The notes beneath the pieces were generated by a model. It saw only the letters and a list, made by a program, of their open reading frames with translations. It searched no databases and was not told the DNA's origin. Shown here one piece after another: positions 32,227 to 41,389 of a DNA stretch of 64,000 bases (the first letter of the stretch is position 1; each line of letters begins with the position of its first letter). The stretch spans positions 1 to 64,000 of the forward strand of contig JAPLAA010000042.1 in assembly GCA_026393475.1 (NCBI GenBank), read 5' to 3'. The translations under genes were made by a program, and so were the position numbers. This DNA is from Actinomycetota bacterium. Lineage in GTDB: Bacteria > Actinomycetota > Acidimicrobiia > Acidimicrobiales > Ilumatobacteraceae.

Positions 32227-33447
32227 TCAGGCGACGCCGAGGTGGCGCAGCGCCACGCCCGCGTAGATCGCGGTGCCGTCGACCATCGCCTGCTCGTCGA
32301 AGTACACCCGGTTCGAATGGTTCGGCGCCGCGGTCGCGAGGCTGCGGTCGAGCGGCGTGCCGCCGAGGAACATCATCGTGCCGGGCACCTGCTCGATGAC
32401 GTAGCTGAAGTCCTCTGCTCCCATGACCGGGTTGGGGAGCTTCACGACCTTGTCGGCCCCGATGATGTCGCGGGCGACGCCCATGCTGAAGTCGGTGAAC
32501 GACGCGCCGTTCACCGTGACCGGGTAGCCGAGGTTCACCTGCACCTCGATGGCCATCTCGTGGGCCGCACCGATGCCCTCGGCCACGCGGCGGATGCCGT
32601 CGTGCACCTTGGTGCGCGTGCGCTCGCTGACGGCGCGGATGGTGCCGAGGATCTCGGCGGTCTCGGGGATCACGTTCGACGTGGTGCCGGCGGTGATCTT
32701 CGAGACGGTGACGATCGTGGGATCGAACACGTCGATGCGCCGGGTGACCATCATCTGCAGTGCCTGCACGATCTCGCACGCGACGGGGATCGGGTCGAGG
32801 GTGCGGTGCGGCTCGCTGGCGTGGCCGCCGCGACCGGTGACCTTCACGGTGAAGGTGTCGCTCGAGGCCATGCACGGACCGGGCCGGGTGGCGACGTAAC
32901 CGACCGGGCTCGACGACGTGATGTGCATCGCGAACGCGCCGGTGACCGGCGACGGGCTGCCGTCGATCGGGTGGGCACCCACGTCGAGCAGTCCCTCGTC
33001 GAGCATGTAGCGGGCACCGTGGTGACCCTCCTCGCCCGGCTGGAACATGAACAGCACGCGGCCCGGGATGTCGGCGGCGCGGGCCGACAGCAACCGTGCG
33101 GCGCCGACGAGCATCGACACGTGGGTGTCGTGGCCGCAGGCGTGCATGACGTTGTCGACGCTGGAGGCGAAGTCGAGGCCGGTGTCCTCGGGCATGGGCA
33201 GGGCATCCATGTCGCCACGGAGGAGCACCGTCGGGCCGGGCTTGCCGCCGTTGAGGACGGCCGCGATGCCGCTGGTGGTCTCGTGGAGCGTCAGGTCGAG
33301 GGGCAGCCCTTCGATCGCTTCGAGCACCGCCTCGCGGGTGAGCGGGAGGTGGTTGCCGACCTCGGGCCACCGGTGGAGCCGCCGCCGCAGCTGCGTCATG
33401 TCGTCGAGCAGGTCGCGGGCTTCCTCGCGGAGCGTGTCGGTCGTCAT
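32227..33447 (-). CDS. M20D-family amidohydrolase
   Basis: This 406-residue enzyme is an M20 metallo-amidohydrolase of the hippurate/IAA-amino acid hydrolase type. Motifs are HRWPEVGNHLPLT (near residue 25), LLRGDMDALPM (near 75), the metal-binding HACGHDTHVSMLVGAA (near 103) and FQPGEEGHHGARYML (near 136) with the catalytic Glu pair. RGGHASEPHRTLDPIPVA and MGAEDFSYV complete the set. It cleaves N-acyl or N-aroyl amino acids in the cytosol; the substrate is unknown. The ATG at 33447 lies 6 bases after TAGCAT on the minus strand, divergent from the NUDIX gene. Confidence 0.93.
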   Translation of the reverse strand: MTTDTLREEARDLLDDMTQLRRRLHRWPEVGNHLPLTREAVLEAIEGLPLDLTLHETTSGIAAVLNGGKPGPTVLLRGDMDALPMPEDTGLDFASSVDNVMHACGHDTHVSMLVGAARLLSARAADIPGRVLFMFQPGEEGHHGARYMLDEGLLDVGAHPIDGSPSPVTGAFAMHITSSSPVGYVATRPGPCMASSDTFTVKVTGRGGHASEPHRTLDPIPVACEIVQALQMMVTRRIDVFDPTIVTVSKITAGTTSNVIPETAEILGTIRAVSERTRTKVHDGIRRVAEGIGAAHEMAIEVQVNLGYPVTVNGASFTDFSMGVARDIIGADKVVKLPNPVMGAEDFSYVIEQVPGTMMFLGGTPLDRSLATAAPNHSNRVYFDEQAMVDGTAIYAGVALRHLGVA

Positions 33448-33453
33448 GGCGTG

Positions 33454-33459
33454 ATGCTA
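33454..33459 (-). promoter_or_regulatory. -10 box TAGCAT for the M20 gene
   Basis: Read on the minus strand, TAGCAT is followed by 6 bases and the ATG at 33447; the divergent NUDIX start is only 12 bases beyond. Confidence 0.5.
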
Positions 33460-33470
33460 AAGCAGGAGCC

Positions 33471-34004
33471 ATGGACGAGGTGACAGGACGCGAGCAGGTG
33501 GAGATGCGGCCGGTGGAGATGGTGGACATCGTCGACGACGACGACGTGGTGGTGCGCACGGTCACCCGTGCCGAGATGCGCCGCGACCGGCTGCAACACC
33601 GGGCGGTCGCCATCGCGGTGTTCTCCTCCGACGGGCGCCTGTTGGTGCACCGTCGGTCGGATGCCAAGGACGTGTGGCCCGGCCAGTGGGACATCGCCGC
33701 GGGCGGCGTGGTGTCGGCCGGCGAGGACTACCTCGATGCCGCGCGCCGCGAGGTGGCCGAGGAGCTGGGCATCGAGCCGATCGAGTTCGAGTCGTTGGGC
33801 GAGGGCCGGTTCCGTGACGACGCAGTGGCGCTCATCGGCCGTGGGTTCCGGGTCGTGCACGACGGTCCGTTCCGGTTCACCGACGGCGAGATCGCGGGGG
33901 TGCGCTGGGTGACGTGGGACGAGCTCGACGAGCTCCGCCGTACCGAGCGCTTCGTCCCCGACTCGATCGCGCTGCTGCTGCCGCTCATCGACGACCGTCG
34001 CTGA
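33471..34004 (+). CDS. NUDIX hydrolase
   Basis: The 177-residue protein carries a full Nudix box, GGVVSAGEDYLDAARREVAEELGIE (residues about 81-105), for hydrolysing a nucleoside diphosphate linked to another moiety. The preceding LLVHRRSDAKDVWPGQWDIAAG and the N-terminal VDIVDDDDVVVRTVTRAEMRRDRLQHRAVAIAVF match the YfcD/Idi-like subgroup. The substrate is unknown. The start ATG has AGGAG at 33464-33468. Only 23 bases separate it from the divergent amidohydrolase start. Confidence 0.9.
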   Translation: MDEVTGREQVEMRPVEMVDIVDDDDVVVRTVTRAEMRRDRLQHRAVAIAVFSSDGRLLVHRRSDAKDVWPGQWDIAAGGVVSAGEDYLDAARREVAEELGIEPIEFESLGEGRFRDDAVALIGRGFRVVHDGPFRFTDGEIAGVRWVTWDELDELRRTERFVPDSIALLLPLIDDRR

Positions 34005-34096
34005 TCCGAGAGATCGCCGCTGATCGCTGCTGATCGCTGCTGGGCGCGGGACGTTTTCCGGAGCGGCTGCGCCGCTGCCCATCTGTGGTGGTCGAC

Positions 34097-34114
34097 GAGG
34101 CGGTGGTCCGCCTC
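34097..34114. other. Hairpin just before the WXG100 ribosome site
   Basis: GAGGCGG and CCGCCTC pair around a TGGT loop, one base before the GGAGAAGGGAG ribosome site of the WXG100 gene. A second hairpin (AGCGGC/GCCGCT) lies just upstream. Together they could set translation efficiency. Confidence 0.4.
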
Positions 34115-34131
34115 CGGAGAAGGGAGCAGTC

Positions 34132-34398
34132 ATGTCCATGTTCGGTGCGAACCCCGAGCAGCTCGCCGCCCTCGGGCGCCAGCTGCAGCGGCAGATCGAC
34201 AGCATCGAGGCGATCACGAGCACCGTCACGTCGGCCCTGAGCGGCACGACGTGGGTCGGTCCGGCTCGCGACCGGTTCGAGCAGGAGTGGAGCGGCACGT
34301 TCCGCACGGCGCTCGCCCGCCTCGGCGAGGCCTTCGACGCCGCGGGGCGCGACTGCGTCCTGCGGTCCACCGAACTCCAACGCGTGATGGGCGGCTGA
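34132..34398 (+). CDS. WXG100-family (ESAT-6-like) protein
   Basis: The 88-residue protein is a helical hairpin of the WXG100 family. The turn motif Trp-Val-Gly lies in SGTTWVGPARDRFEQEWSGTFRTALA (W at about residue 41), and long amphipathic helices lie on both sides. Such proteins are type VII (ESX) secretion substrates or partners. A C-terminal Y-x-x-x-D/E signal is not evident, so it may need a partner or be an intracellular relative. No EccC or other ESX gene is in the window. A very strong ribosome site (GGAGAAGGGAG) precedes the ATG. Confidence 0.8.
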   Translation: MSMFGANPEQLAALGRQLQRQIDSIEAITSTVTSALSGTTWVGPARDRFEQEWSGTFRTALARLGEAFDAAGRDCVLRSTELQRVMGG

Positions 34399-34550
34399 CG
34401 GCGGGTGATCAGCACCCGCTGACGATCGTGCCGGCGCACCCCTTCCCCGCGCCGGCGCGTCGGCCGCCCGCATCCCACCATCCACGCCCGGCAACACCCA
34501 GCCGTGGCTGTGGGCCCGACCCGCCCGGGCACCGGGGTGCGGGCGGCCGG

Positions 34551-34556
34551 TACCAT
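34551..34556 (+). promoter_or_regulatory. -10 box TACCAT
   Basis: TACCAT is followed by 7 bases and the GTG at 34564, fixing a start 20 codons inside the longer frame. Confidence 0.55.
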
Positions 34557-34563
34557 GAGGTCC

Positions 34564-34806
34564 GTGTTGACCCTGGAGTTCACGATCGAACCCTTCGTCG
34601 AGGGGCACCCGGGCCCTCACGTGCTGCTCGCCGTCGAGGCCGCCGAGGCGCTCGGGGCGTCGGTCGAGTTCGGTCCGTTCGGCACCACCTGCGTGGTCCC
34701 CGTCGCCCGGGTGGGCGAGTTCGCCCAGGCGATCATCGCCGCGGCGTTCGCCAACGGGGCGACCCACGTGTCGTTGACGGCCGATCGCGGCATCGAATCC
34801 GCGTGA
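34564..34806 (+). CDS. MTH1187/YkoF-like thiamine-binding protein
   Basis: This 80-residue protein resembles the small thiamine-binding (DUF77, MTH1187) family. It has the ferredoxin-like pattern LEFTIEPFVEGHPGPHVLLAVEAAEALGASVEFGPFGTTCVVPVARVGEFAQAIIAAAFANGATHVSL, with GPFGTT in place of the family's PMGT segment. The family binds thiamine or related vitamin in the cytoplasm. Assignment rests on pattern only. It is followed 56 bases later by an HTH gene on the same strand. Confidence 0.65.
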   Translation: MLTLEFTIEPFVEGHPGPHVLLAVEAAEALGASVEFGPFGTTCVVPVARVGEFAQAIIAAAFANGATHVSLTADRGIESA

Positions 34807-34862
34807 GTGCCTGAGGCGCCGCCGTCCGGCCAGGACGAGTGGGCCGAGGGGACGGCGTCGCC

Positions 34863-35231
34863 GTGACGCGGCTGCCCCGCCATCCGCTGGTGCTCGCGGT
34901 GAAGCCGATCATCGAGGCGCTCGGCGCGCAGATCGTGCCGCTCGATGCACGCGAGCCCGGCGACCTGCCGCTCAAGTGGGAGGGTGTCGAGGTCGCCGCG
35001 GTGCGGATGGCCGCGTTGCACGGTGCGCTCGACCGCTTGATCGAGGGCGTCGAGCGCGAGTTCGGCACCCGGTTGCCGCAGCTCAGCCGCGAGGAGAAGC
35101 AGCGCGCGATCCGGTTGCTCGACGAGCGCGGTGCGTTCACACTCCGCCGAGCGGTGGAAGACGTCGCCGACGCGATGGGCGTCAGCCGCATCACCGTCTA
35201 CAACTACCTCAACGCCCTTCATCGGTCGTGA
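34863..35231 (+). CDS. DauR/YheO-type helix-turn-helix protein
   Basis: The 122-residue protein ends with an HTH very like the C-terminal domain of YheO/DauR regulators (HTH_22): FTLRRAVEDVADAMGVSRITVYNYLNALHRS. The N-terminal half (HPLVLAVKPIIEALGAQIVPLDAREPGDLPLKWEGVEVAAVRM) is short and lacks the usual PAS domain, so it may bind a small effector directly. The GTG at 34863 has GAGGGGA 8-10 bases upstream and is preferred over 34839. The gene lies 19 bases before the HAD hydrolase gene and is probably co-transcribed. Confidence 0.75.
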   Translation: MTRLPRHPLVLAVKPIIEALGAQIVPLDAREPGDLPLKWEGVEVAAVRMAALHGALDRLIEGVEREFGTRLPQLSREEKQRAIRLLDERGAFTLRRAVEDVADAMGVSRITVYNYLNALHRS

Positions 35232-35250
35232 ATCCAGGACTCCTGAGCAG

Positions 35251-35976
35251 ATGAGCAGCGATCTCGCATCCCTCGGCGACGAGGGACTCCCTCCGTACGA
35301 CGTGATCGGCTTCGATGCCGACGACACCCTGTGGCAGAGCGAGGACGGCTTCCGGGCCAACGAGCTCCGCTTCGTCGAGCTGGTGGCGCCGTACGTGCCC
35401 GAAGGCATCGACGTGAAGGCCGCGCTCACCGCGGTGGAGCGCAAGAACCTGCACACGTTCGGCTACGGCGTGAAGGCGTTCGCGATCTCGATGGTGGAGG
35501 CGGCGATCACCATCAGCGGTGGCGCGGTGCCCACCGGCGTCATCGCCGAGCTGGTGGAGATGGCCCGCACCCAGCTCGAGGAACCGGTGCGCCTGCTGCC
35601 CCACGTGCCCGAGGTGTTGGCGAAGGTGGGCGCCCACTACCGCATCGTGCTCATCACCAAGGGCGACCTGGTGCACCAGACCCACAAGATCACCACCAGT
35701 GGGCTGGCGCACCACTTCGAGCACCTCGAGGTGGTGCTCGAGAAGGACGCCGAGACCTACGCCAAGCTGCTCCACCGGTTCGGGGTGGCACCGCACCGGT
35801 TCCTGATGGTGGGCAACAGCGTGCGCAGCGACATCCTGCCGGTCATGTCCCTCGGCGGCCATGCCGTGCACGTGCCGTACCACCTGCTCTGGGACCTCGA
35901 GCACGTCGAGCACGACGAGCTGTTCACCGAGCTGTCGTCGCTGGCCGACCTGCCGGGCCTGCTCGGCCTCGGCTGA
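35251..35976 (+). CDS. HAD-superfamily hydrolase
   Basis: The 241-residue protein is a haloacid dehalogenase-type phosphatase. Motif I is IGFDADDTLW (nucleophile Asp near residue 17), motif II is the Thr in RIVLITKGD (near 136), the conserved Lys is near 165, and motif IV is FLMVGNSVRSDILPVM (near 190). A helical cap of the YjjG/phosphoglycolate-phosphatase type lies between motifs I and II. The substrate is unknown. It probably forms a transcription unit with the HTH gene just upstream. Confidence 0.9.
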   Translation: MSSDLASLGDEGLPPYDVIGFDADDTLWQSEDGFRANELRFVELVAPYVPEGIDVKAALTAVERKNLHTFGYGVKAFAISMVEAAITISGGAVPTGVIAELVEMARTQLEEPVRLLPHVPEVLAKVGAHYRIVLITKGDLVHQTHKITTSGLAHHFEHLEVVLEKDAETYAKLLHRFGVAPHRFLMVGNSVRSDILPVMSLGGHAVHVPYHLLWDLEHVEHDELFTELSSLADLPGLLGLG

Positions 35977-36034
35977 TCGACCTCGGCTGATCGACGTCGG
36001 CGCCGGCTCCAGCAGATGCGCCCGACGCGGGCGG

Positions 36035-36958
36035 TCAGAGGCGGCGCAACGAGACGTCGGTGACGCGGTGGTCGAGGCCCTTGCGCAGCAGCAGGCTGGC
36101 GCGGGTCTTGGTGGGGGCGATGTTCTCGCGCAGGTTCTTGCCGTTGATCTCGCGCCAGATGCCTCGTGCGGTGGCGACCGCTTCGTCGTGGCTGAGGTGG
36201 GCGAAGTTCTGGAAGAAGCTGTTGGGGTCCTGGAACACGGTCTCGCAGAGCTTCAGGAAGCGCTGGACGTACCACTCCTCGATGTGGCTCTCGTCGGCGT
36301 CGATGTAGATGCTGAAGTCGAAGTAGTCGCTCACGAACTCGTCGGCGCTGCCCACCTGCAGCACGTTGAGGCCTTCGAGGATGAGGATGTCGGGCCGGCG
36401 CACGACCACCTCGTCGCCATCGACGATGTCGTACACGACGTGGCTGTAGACCGGGGCGCTCGCCTGCGATGCCCCGCTCTTGAGCTCGCGGAGGAACTCG
36501 ATGAGGCGGCGCGTGTCGTAGCTCTCGGGAAAACCCTTGCGGTTCATGATGCCGCGCTCGGCGAGGACGGCGTTGGGGTGCAGGAAGCCGTCGGTGGTGA
36601 CGAGGCCCACCTGCGGGTGGTCGGGCCAACGTGCGAGCAGCGCCTGCAGGATGCGGGCGAAGGTGCTCTTGCCGACCGCGACGCTGCCGGCGACGCCGAT
36701 GACGTACGGGACCTTGGGTGCGAGGGTGCCGAGGAACGCGGCGGACACCTTGTGCAGGTTCTGCGTGGCGGCGACGTACAGGTTGAGCAGACGGGTGAGC
36801 GGGAGATAGATCGCGGCGACCTCGTCGAGGTCGATGCGATCGGTGAGCCCGCGCAACTCCTGGAGGTCGGCCTCGCGCAAGGTGAGCGGCGTGGCCGCGC
36901 GGAGATCCGCCCACTCGTCACGCGAGAACGTGAGATACCGGCCGTCTGCCTCGGTCAC
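36035..36958 (-). CDS. coaA: Pantothenate kinase type I
   Basis: CoaA phosphorylates pantothenate, the first and regulated step of coenzyme A synthesis. The 307-residue protein has the P-loop [17 protein letters not shown] (near residue 95), [29 protein letters not shown] (near 120-150), and [12 protein letters not shown] (near 187). The C-terminal [30 protein letters not shown] carries conserved pantothenate-site residues. The GTG at 36958 follows TAAGGT with an 8-base spacer, so the mRNA is probably leaderless. It is convergent with the HAD gene and divergent from the methyltransferase gene. Confidence 0.96.
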   Translation of the reverse strand: MTEADGRYLTFSRDEWADLRAATPLTLREADLQELRGLTDRIDLDEVAAIYLPLTRLLNLYVAATQNLHKVSAAFLGTLAPKVPYVIGVAGSVAVGKSTFARILQALLARWPDHPQVGLVTTDGFLHPNAVLAERGIMNRKGFPESYDTRRLIEFLRELKSGASQASAPVYSHVVYDIVDGDEVVVRRPDILILEGLNVLQVGSADEFVSDYFDFSIYIDADESHIEEWYVQRFLKLCETVFQDPNSFFQNFAHLSHDEAVATARGIWREINGKNLRENIAPTKTRASLLLRKGLDHRVTDVSLRRL

Positions 36959-36966
36959 GGGCGCCG

Positions 36967-36972
36967 ACCTTA
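36967..36972 (-). promoter_or_regulatory. -10 box TAAGGT for coaA
   Basis: On the minus strand TAAGGT is followed by 8 bases and the GTG at 36958. Confidence 0.55.
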
Positions 36973-37039
36973 GCCACGCACGCCGTTGGCGACACGATCC
37001 ACACCGGCCGCACCGTGGTCGGTCGCTGTCGTGGCCTCC

Positions 37040-37045
37040 TACGCT
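37040..37045 (+). promoter_or_regulatory. -10 box TACGCT for the methyltransferase gene
   Basis: TACGCT is followed by 6 bases and the ATG at 37052. Confidence 0.55.
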
Positions 37046-37051
37046 GCGGGC

Positions 37052-38332
37052 ATGCCGCCACGCGAGCCGTCCGCCGGGCACTCCGGAGCCGTGGGGCGGC
37101 GCAAGCTGCTCGGGGCGTGGTACACGCCCGAGCCGCTGCTCGAGCACGTCGTGGCCGTCACGGTGCCCGACGCGCTCCTCGCCGCGTCGACCGAGCCGCT
37201 CGCGGTGCTCGACCCTGCCTGCGGCGACGGCCGCTTCCTCCGCGCGGTCGCGATCCGTGCGGCACGCCATGGGCGAGCGGTGCGGCTCGTCGGGGTCGAC
37301 ATCGATCCCGACGCCGTCGCAGCGGCGCGCGCGTCGGCGCCCGATGCCGAGATCGTGCACGCCGATGCGCTCGAGCGCGACTGGCTCGGTGAACGCTTCG
37401 ACGTCGTGATCGGCAACCCGCCGTTCCTCAACCAGATGTCCGCGGCGACGACACGGGGCGGACGGTCCCGCTACGGGGGTGGGCCGTACGCCGACGCGGC
37501 GGCCGAGTTCCTCGCGATGGCGGTGCAGCTCGTACGCCCCGACGGCGGGCGCGTGGGCTTCGTGCTGCCCCAGTCGGTGTTGTCGACCCGTGATGCCGCG
37601 CCCATCCGGGCCGACGTGCTGTCGCGAGGCGCCGTGGTGCACGCCTGGTGGTCGAACGAGGCGATGTTCGATGCCGCGGTCCGTACCTGCGCACTGGTGA
37701 TCGAGACCGGGCGGACCGCCGAAGCGATCGAGCGGACCTTCGGCGACGGCTTCGAGCCCGCGCCGCCGACCCCGGCCGGGGTGGTCGCCGACGGTTCATG
37801 GGGGTCACTGCTGCTCGACGACGTCGATCACCTGCCGGCGGCCGACGGCGACACGCTGGGGCTGATCGCCACGTTCGCGGTCGATTTCCGCGACCAGTAC
37901 TACGGGCTGGTCGGCGCCGTGGGCGACGACGTCGACGGCCCACCCCTGGTCACCAGCGGGCTCATCGAGCCGGGGCGGTGCCTGTGGGGCGAGCGGCCGG
38001 TGCGGTTCGCGAAGCAGCGCTACGAGCGGCCGCGGGTCGACCTCGCCCGTCTCACCCCGCGGATGCAGGAGTGGGCGCACCGTCGGCTGGTGCCCAAGCT
38101 GCTGATCGCCAACCAGACCCGGACGATCGAGGTGGTGCACGATCCCGACGGCGCGTGGTTGCCGAGCGTGCCGGTCATCACCTGCATCACGGCGATCCCC
38201 GACCGGGTGGCCGCGGTGCTGGCCGACGACCGTGCCGTGCGATGGGTACGTCAGCGGGCCGCGGGCACCGGTCTGTCGCCCCACACGGTGCGGCTCACGC
38301 CGGCCCTGCTCGCGGCCGTCCCGCTGCCGTAG
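37052..38332 (+). CDS. N6-adenine-type DNA methyltransferase, no restriction partner
   Basis: The 426-residue protein is a class I SAM methyltransferase of the N6-adenine DNA/RNA type. [15 protein letters not shown] (about 20-34) is the motif X region, [14 protein letters not shown] (53-66) binds SAM, and the catalytic NPPF is at 122-125 within [14 protein letters not shown]. The C-terminal half (from about 200) should hold the target recognition region. No restriction endonuclease gene is adjacent; the neighbours are coaA and the polysaccharide locus. It could be a stand-alone epigenetic methyltransferase or modify RNA. Target unknown. Confidence 0.8.
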   Translation: MPPREPSAGHSGAVGRRKLLGAWYTPEPLLEHVVAVTVPDALLAASTEPLAVLDPACGDGRFLRAVAIRAARHGRAVRLVGVDIDPDAVAAARASAPDAEIVHADALERDWLGERFDVVIGNPPFLNQMSAATTRGGRSRYGGGPYADAAAEFLAMAVQLVRPDGGRVGFVLPQSVLSTRDAAPIRADVLSRGAVVHAWWSNEAMFDAAVRTCALVIETGRTAEAIERTFGDGFEPAPPTPAGVVADGSWGSLLLDDVDHLPAADGDTLGLIATFAVDFRDQYYGLVGAVGDDVDGPPLVTSGLIEPGRCLWGERPVRFAKQRYERPRVDLARLTPRMQEWAHRRLVPKLLIANQTRTIEVVHDPDGAWLPSVPVITCITAIPDRVAAVLADDRAVRWVRQRAAGTGLSPHTVRLTPALLAAVPLP

Positions 38333-38382
38333 CCGACGCTCCCATGGGGTGCGGCCGCCGATTTCGCGCGACGAGAAATGGC

Positions 38383-38388
38383 TACTGT
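38383..38388 (+). promoter_or_regulatory. -10 box TACTGT, probable head of the polysaccharide operon
   Basis: TACTGT lies about 100 bases before the ATG at 38490, so this operon would have a leader of about 95 bases, unlike the leaderless genes around it. The leader contains repeated gacgca units and an AAGGAAG ribosome site. Confidence 0.4.
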
Positions 38389-38489
38389 TCGTCAGACTTC
38401 TTGCCGATACTCAGCCGATACCCGTCGCGGGTCGTCGCAGATCGACGCAGAGCGACGCAAATGACGTCGCGCAGTCAGAAGGAAGCCGG

Positions 38490-39890
38490 ATGCCCACCCC
38501 CACAGAATCCACGGCCGTCGGGCCTGTCGAGGCGTTCTGGCGTTTCCGCACGCGCACGCTGCCGGTCTGTGTGTTGTTGGCGATCCTCGCTGCGGTGTTC
38601 GCGTATTCGACGGGTGGCAAGACCACCGTCACCACGGCCGTCTACCTCACCGATCCGCGTGGTGTGCCGGTGTTCCGCGACGGCACCACCGCGGCGACCG
38701 ACATGGCCACCTACCTCAAGCAGCGCGCCGAGTTCGCGCAGAGCGACACCACCTTCGAACAGGTGCTGAAGGCGCTCGGCGACCCCACGCTCGACGTCGA
38801 GACGCTGCGAAAGATCGTGACCACGTCGGTCGCCGACAACTCGAGCATCATCGTCGAGTGCGATGACGACGACTCCGAACGCGCCTTCGCGATCTGCTCG
38901 GCGGTCACCGACGCCTACACCGAGCTCACGCGGGCCGACACACAGCGCCGTGCCGACATCGCGATCGGCGAGCTGCAGGCGGCCCGCCAGGCTTTGTTGG
39001 CCGACATCCCCGAGGGGCAGACGACCGGCTCGATCGGGCAGATCGAGGTCGACATCGCCCAGACCGCGAAGCAGGCGGCGCTGTTCGACGCCGGGGTCGA
39101 GTTCGTCGACGCGCCCCGCGCGGTGCCGGCGTCCCGGATCGTGCCGCTGGTGCAGTACAGCGTGGCTGCCTTCGCGTTCGGTCTGCTCATCACCGGTGTG
39201 ATCGCCTGGCTCGCGGCCATCCGGCGCCCGATCGTCAACGACCCCGAGGTCGCCGCGGCGCAGCTGGGTGCGCCGCTGATCGGCCAGCTCGAGGAGCACG
39301 GGTCGAACCTCGGTGTCGAGATGCTCGCCACCAACCTGTCGAGCCTCAGCAGCCGAGGGGTGCTGGTCGTGAGCGGCAGCCTCGAGGCGGCGAACAACTC
39401 CGATCTCGTCGCCGGCCTGGCCGAGGCGTGGACCCGCGAGGGCCGCTCGGTGCTGGTGGTCGACGGCAACCTGCGCAAGCCGCGACTGTCGGCCCGGTTC
39501 GGTGCCGGCCTCAGCTCGGTGGGTCTCACCGACCTGTTGGGTGGTCTCGCCACCGAGGTCGCCGCGATCCGCACCGTGAAGCTGCCCGACGGTCCGTCGA
39601 TGAGCTTCCTCTCGTGCGGTCAGGCGGTCGACCACGCGTCGAGCCTGCTGCGCTCGACGACGGCCCGACAGGTGCTGTCGAAGCTGCAGGAGCGCTTCGA
39701 CGTCGTCCTCGTCGATGCTCCCCCGATGATGGACCGCGCCGAGGGTTCCGCCCTCGCGAGCGTGGCCGACGGTGTGGTGATGGTGGTCCCCTCGGGGACG
39801 CCGTCGAGCGACCTGCTCGCCCTGCGTCGACGTCTCGACGTGCTCCGCGCGCCGCTCGTCGGCGTGATCTACGACGTCGACCCGCGGTGA
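38490..39890 (+). CDS. Wzz/BY-kinase-like chain-length protein with degenerate P-loop
   Basis: The 466-residue protein has the layout of an actinobacterial polysaccharide co-polymerase with tyrosine-kinase domain: a membrane helix (about 24-42), an extracytoplasmic Wzz domain, a second helix (about 215-236) and a cytoplasmic CpsD/CapB-like domain (about 275-466). The kinase part is damaged. The Walker A position reads SGSLEAANNSD (about 293-303) without the GK-S/T lysine, Walker A' reads VVDGNLRKP (Asn for the second Asp), while Walker B FDVVLVDAPP remains. No C-terminal tyrosine cluster is present. It probably regulates chain length without autophosphorylation. First gene of the export operon. 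Confidence 0.85.
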   Translation: MPTPTESTAVGPVEAFWRFRTRTLPVCVLLAILAAVFAYSTGGKTTVTTAVYLTDPRGVPVFRDGTTAATDMATYLKQRAEFAQSDTTFEQVLKALGDPTLDVETLRKIVTTSVADNSSIIVECDDDDSERAFAICSAVTDAYTELTRADTQRRADIAIGELQAARQALLADIPEGQTTGSIGQIEVDIAQTAKQAALFDAGVEFVDAPRAVPASRIVPLVQYSVAAFAFGLLITGVIAWLAAIRRPIVNDPEVAAAQLGAPLIGQLEEHGSNLGVEMLATNLSSLSSRGVLVVSGSLEAANNSDLVAGLAEAWTREGRSVLVVDGNLRKPRLSARFGAGLSSVGLTDLLGGLATEVAAIRTVKLPDGPSMSFLSCGQAVDHASSLLRSTTARQVLSKLQERFDVVLVDAPPMMDRAEGSALASVADGVVMVVPSGTPSSDLLALRRRLDVLRAPLVGVIYDVDPR

Positions 39891-39934
39891 CGCCCGGTGC
39901 ACCGACCCTGTCGTGACCTGGAGCGGGTGAGCTG

Positions 39935-41389
39935 ATGGCGGCCACGCCGAACGGTGCCGACGCACCCCAGGCGGAGGCGCCCTACGTCCCGCGGCTCGTG
40001 CTCTGGCGCAACCGCGTCGAGTCGTCGACGCCGGTGGTGTGGTGGCTGCCGATCGCGCTGATCGTCGCGTCGGAGTACAAGCTCCGCAAGCGGGCGAACG
40101 ACCAGACGCTGTCAGGGTCGGTCGATCCGTTCATCGCGCTCGAACTCCTCGTGTACGCGGTGGTCGGCACCTACCTGCTGATCCGCCTGCGCCCTCGGAT
40201 CCGCCCGCACGTGATCGTGGTGTGGACGATCGGGTGGTGCCTCACCGCCGCTGCGAGCACGCTCTACTCACCGTTCCCGGTGCTGGCACTCGTACGTGGC
40301 GTGCAGCTCGTGATCATCGTGCTGACGGTGCTGCAGTTCGTGAACGACGGCGACGTCGCGCTCGCGCGTCGGTTCGCGCACGGCTACGTGGTGTTGGTCT
40401 CGGTCTCGATCGCGATCGGCCTCGCGTACGTCGCCCCGCAGAGCGGTGAGCAGGCAGGCCGGTTCACGTGGCTGTTCACGCACAGCGTCGTGGCGGGCTC
40501 GATGCTCGCGATGAGCTGCGTCATCCTGTTCGCGATGTGGCTCACCCATCGGGTGGCCCAGCTGCCGTGGGCGAGGTGGGTCTACGCGCTGCTGTTGATC
40601 GTGAACCTCGTGTCGCTCGTACGCACGCGTACCCGTGGCTCGATCGGCGCCGCGCTGTTGGCGATCCTGGTGATCACGTTGCTGTGGCTCCGTGCGGCGG
40701 GCAAGCGCGACCTGTTGGTGAGCGCGATCGTGGTGGTCTCGACCCTGGCGTTCACGGTCGGTGGCTCGATCGTGCAGTACTACCTGCGCAACGAGGACGC
40801 CGAGAAGCTCGCCTCGTTCAACAACCGCACCGAGGTGTGGACGATCGCGATCGCGGCGTTCGAACGTCGACCGCTGCACGGGCTCGGGCTGACGGCGTCA
40901 CGCGGGGTGTTCCTCGCGGAAACCGGGCTCGGCGGCGCGCACAACGCCTACATCAACGTGCTCGTCGACGTCGGCCTGCTCGGGATGTTCTGGTGGGGTG
41001 GCCTGATCGTGCTCATCACGGCGGCGGGGTGGCGGGTTCGCCGTCGCGCCCGGCGCACGCCGGGTGCCGAGCCGCTGGTGTTCGACACGCTCGCCATCGT
41101 CGGGCTGATGGTCTCGCAGGTCGTGAACGGCATCACCGCCGAGTACATGGGTGCCGGTGTGGGCGCCGCGGCGCTGATGCTCTACCTCACGGGTGCATGG
41201 GTGGTGATCGCCGAGGATGCGACCGATCGGATCGCGCGCGAGAACCACACCGCCGCGTTGGCGTCGCGCTTCGAGCGTCGCTCGCGCCCGCGTCCGGTGG
41301 GGAGGGCTCGGCCGGTGCGCCCGTCCCCCGGGGTGGGCGTCACGGTGCAGTCACCGCAGGACTCGCAGAACTCCCAGATGCCGTCATGA
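39935..41389 (+). CDS. O-antigen ligase/polymerase-like membrane protein (Wzy/WaaL)
   Basis: This 484-residue integral membrane protein has about 10-12 hydrophobic segments and a large loop with the Wzy_C/WaaL pattern NNRTEVWTIAIAAFERRPLHGLGLTASRGVFLAETGLGGAHNAYINVLVDVGLLG (about 300-350). The Arg and His there match the conserved residues of O-antigen ligases and polymerases. It should polymerise lipid-linked repeat units or transfer glycan at the outer face of the membrane. It lies 44 bases after the Wzz-like gene and overlaps the flippase gene by 4 bp. Confidence 0.87.
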   Translation: MAATPNGADAPQAEAPYVPRLVLWRNRVESSTPVVWWLPIALIVASEYKLRKRANDQTLSGSVDPFIALELLVYAVVGTYLLIRLRPRIRPHVIVVWTIGWCLTAAASTLYSPFPVLALVRGVQLVIIVLTVLQFVNDGDVALARRFAHGYVVLVSVSIAIGLAYVAPQSGEQAGRFTWLFTHSVVAGSMLAMSCVILFAMWLTHRVAQLPWARWVYALLLIVNLVSLVRTRTRGSIGAALLAILVITLLWLRAAGKRDLLVSAIVVVSTLAFTVGGSIVQYYLRNEDAEKLASFNNRTEVWTIAIAAFERRPLHGLGLTASRGVFLAETGLGGAHNAYINVLVDVGLLGMFWWGGLIVLITAAGWRVRRRARRTPGAEPLVFDTLAIVGLMVSQVVNGITAEYMGAGVGAAALMLYLTGAWVVIAEDATDRIARENHTAALASRFERRSRPRPVGRARPVRPSPGVGVTVQSPQDSQNSQMPS

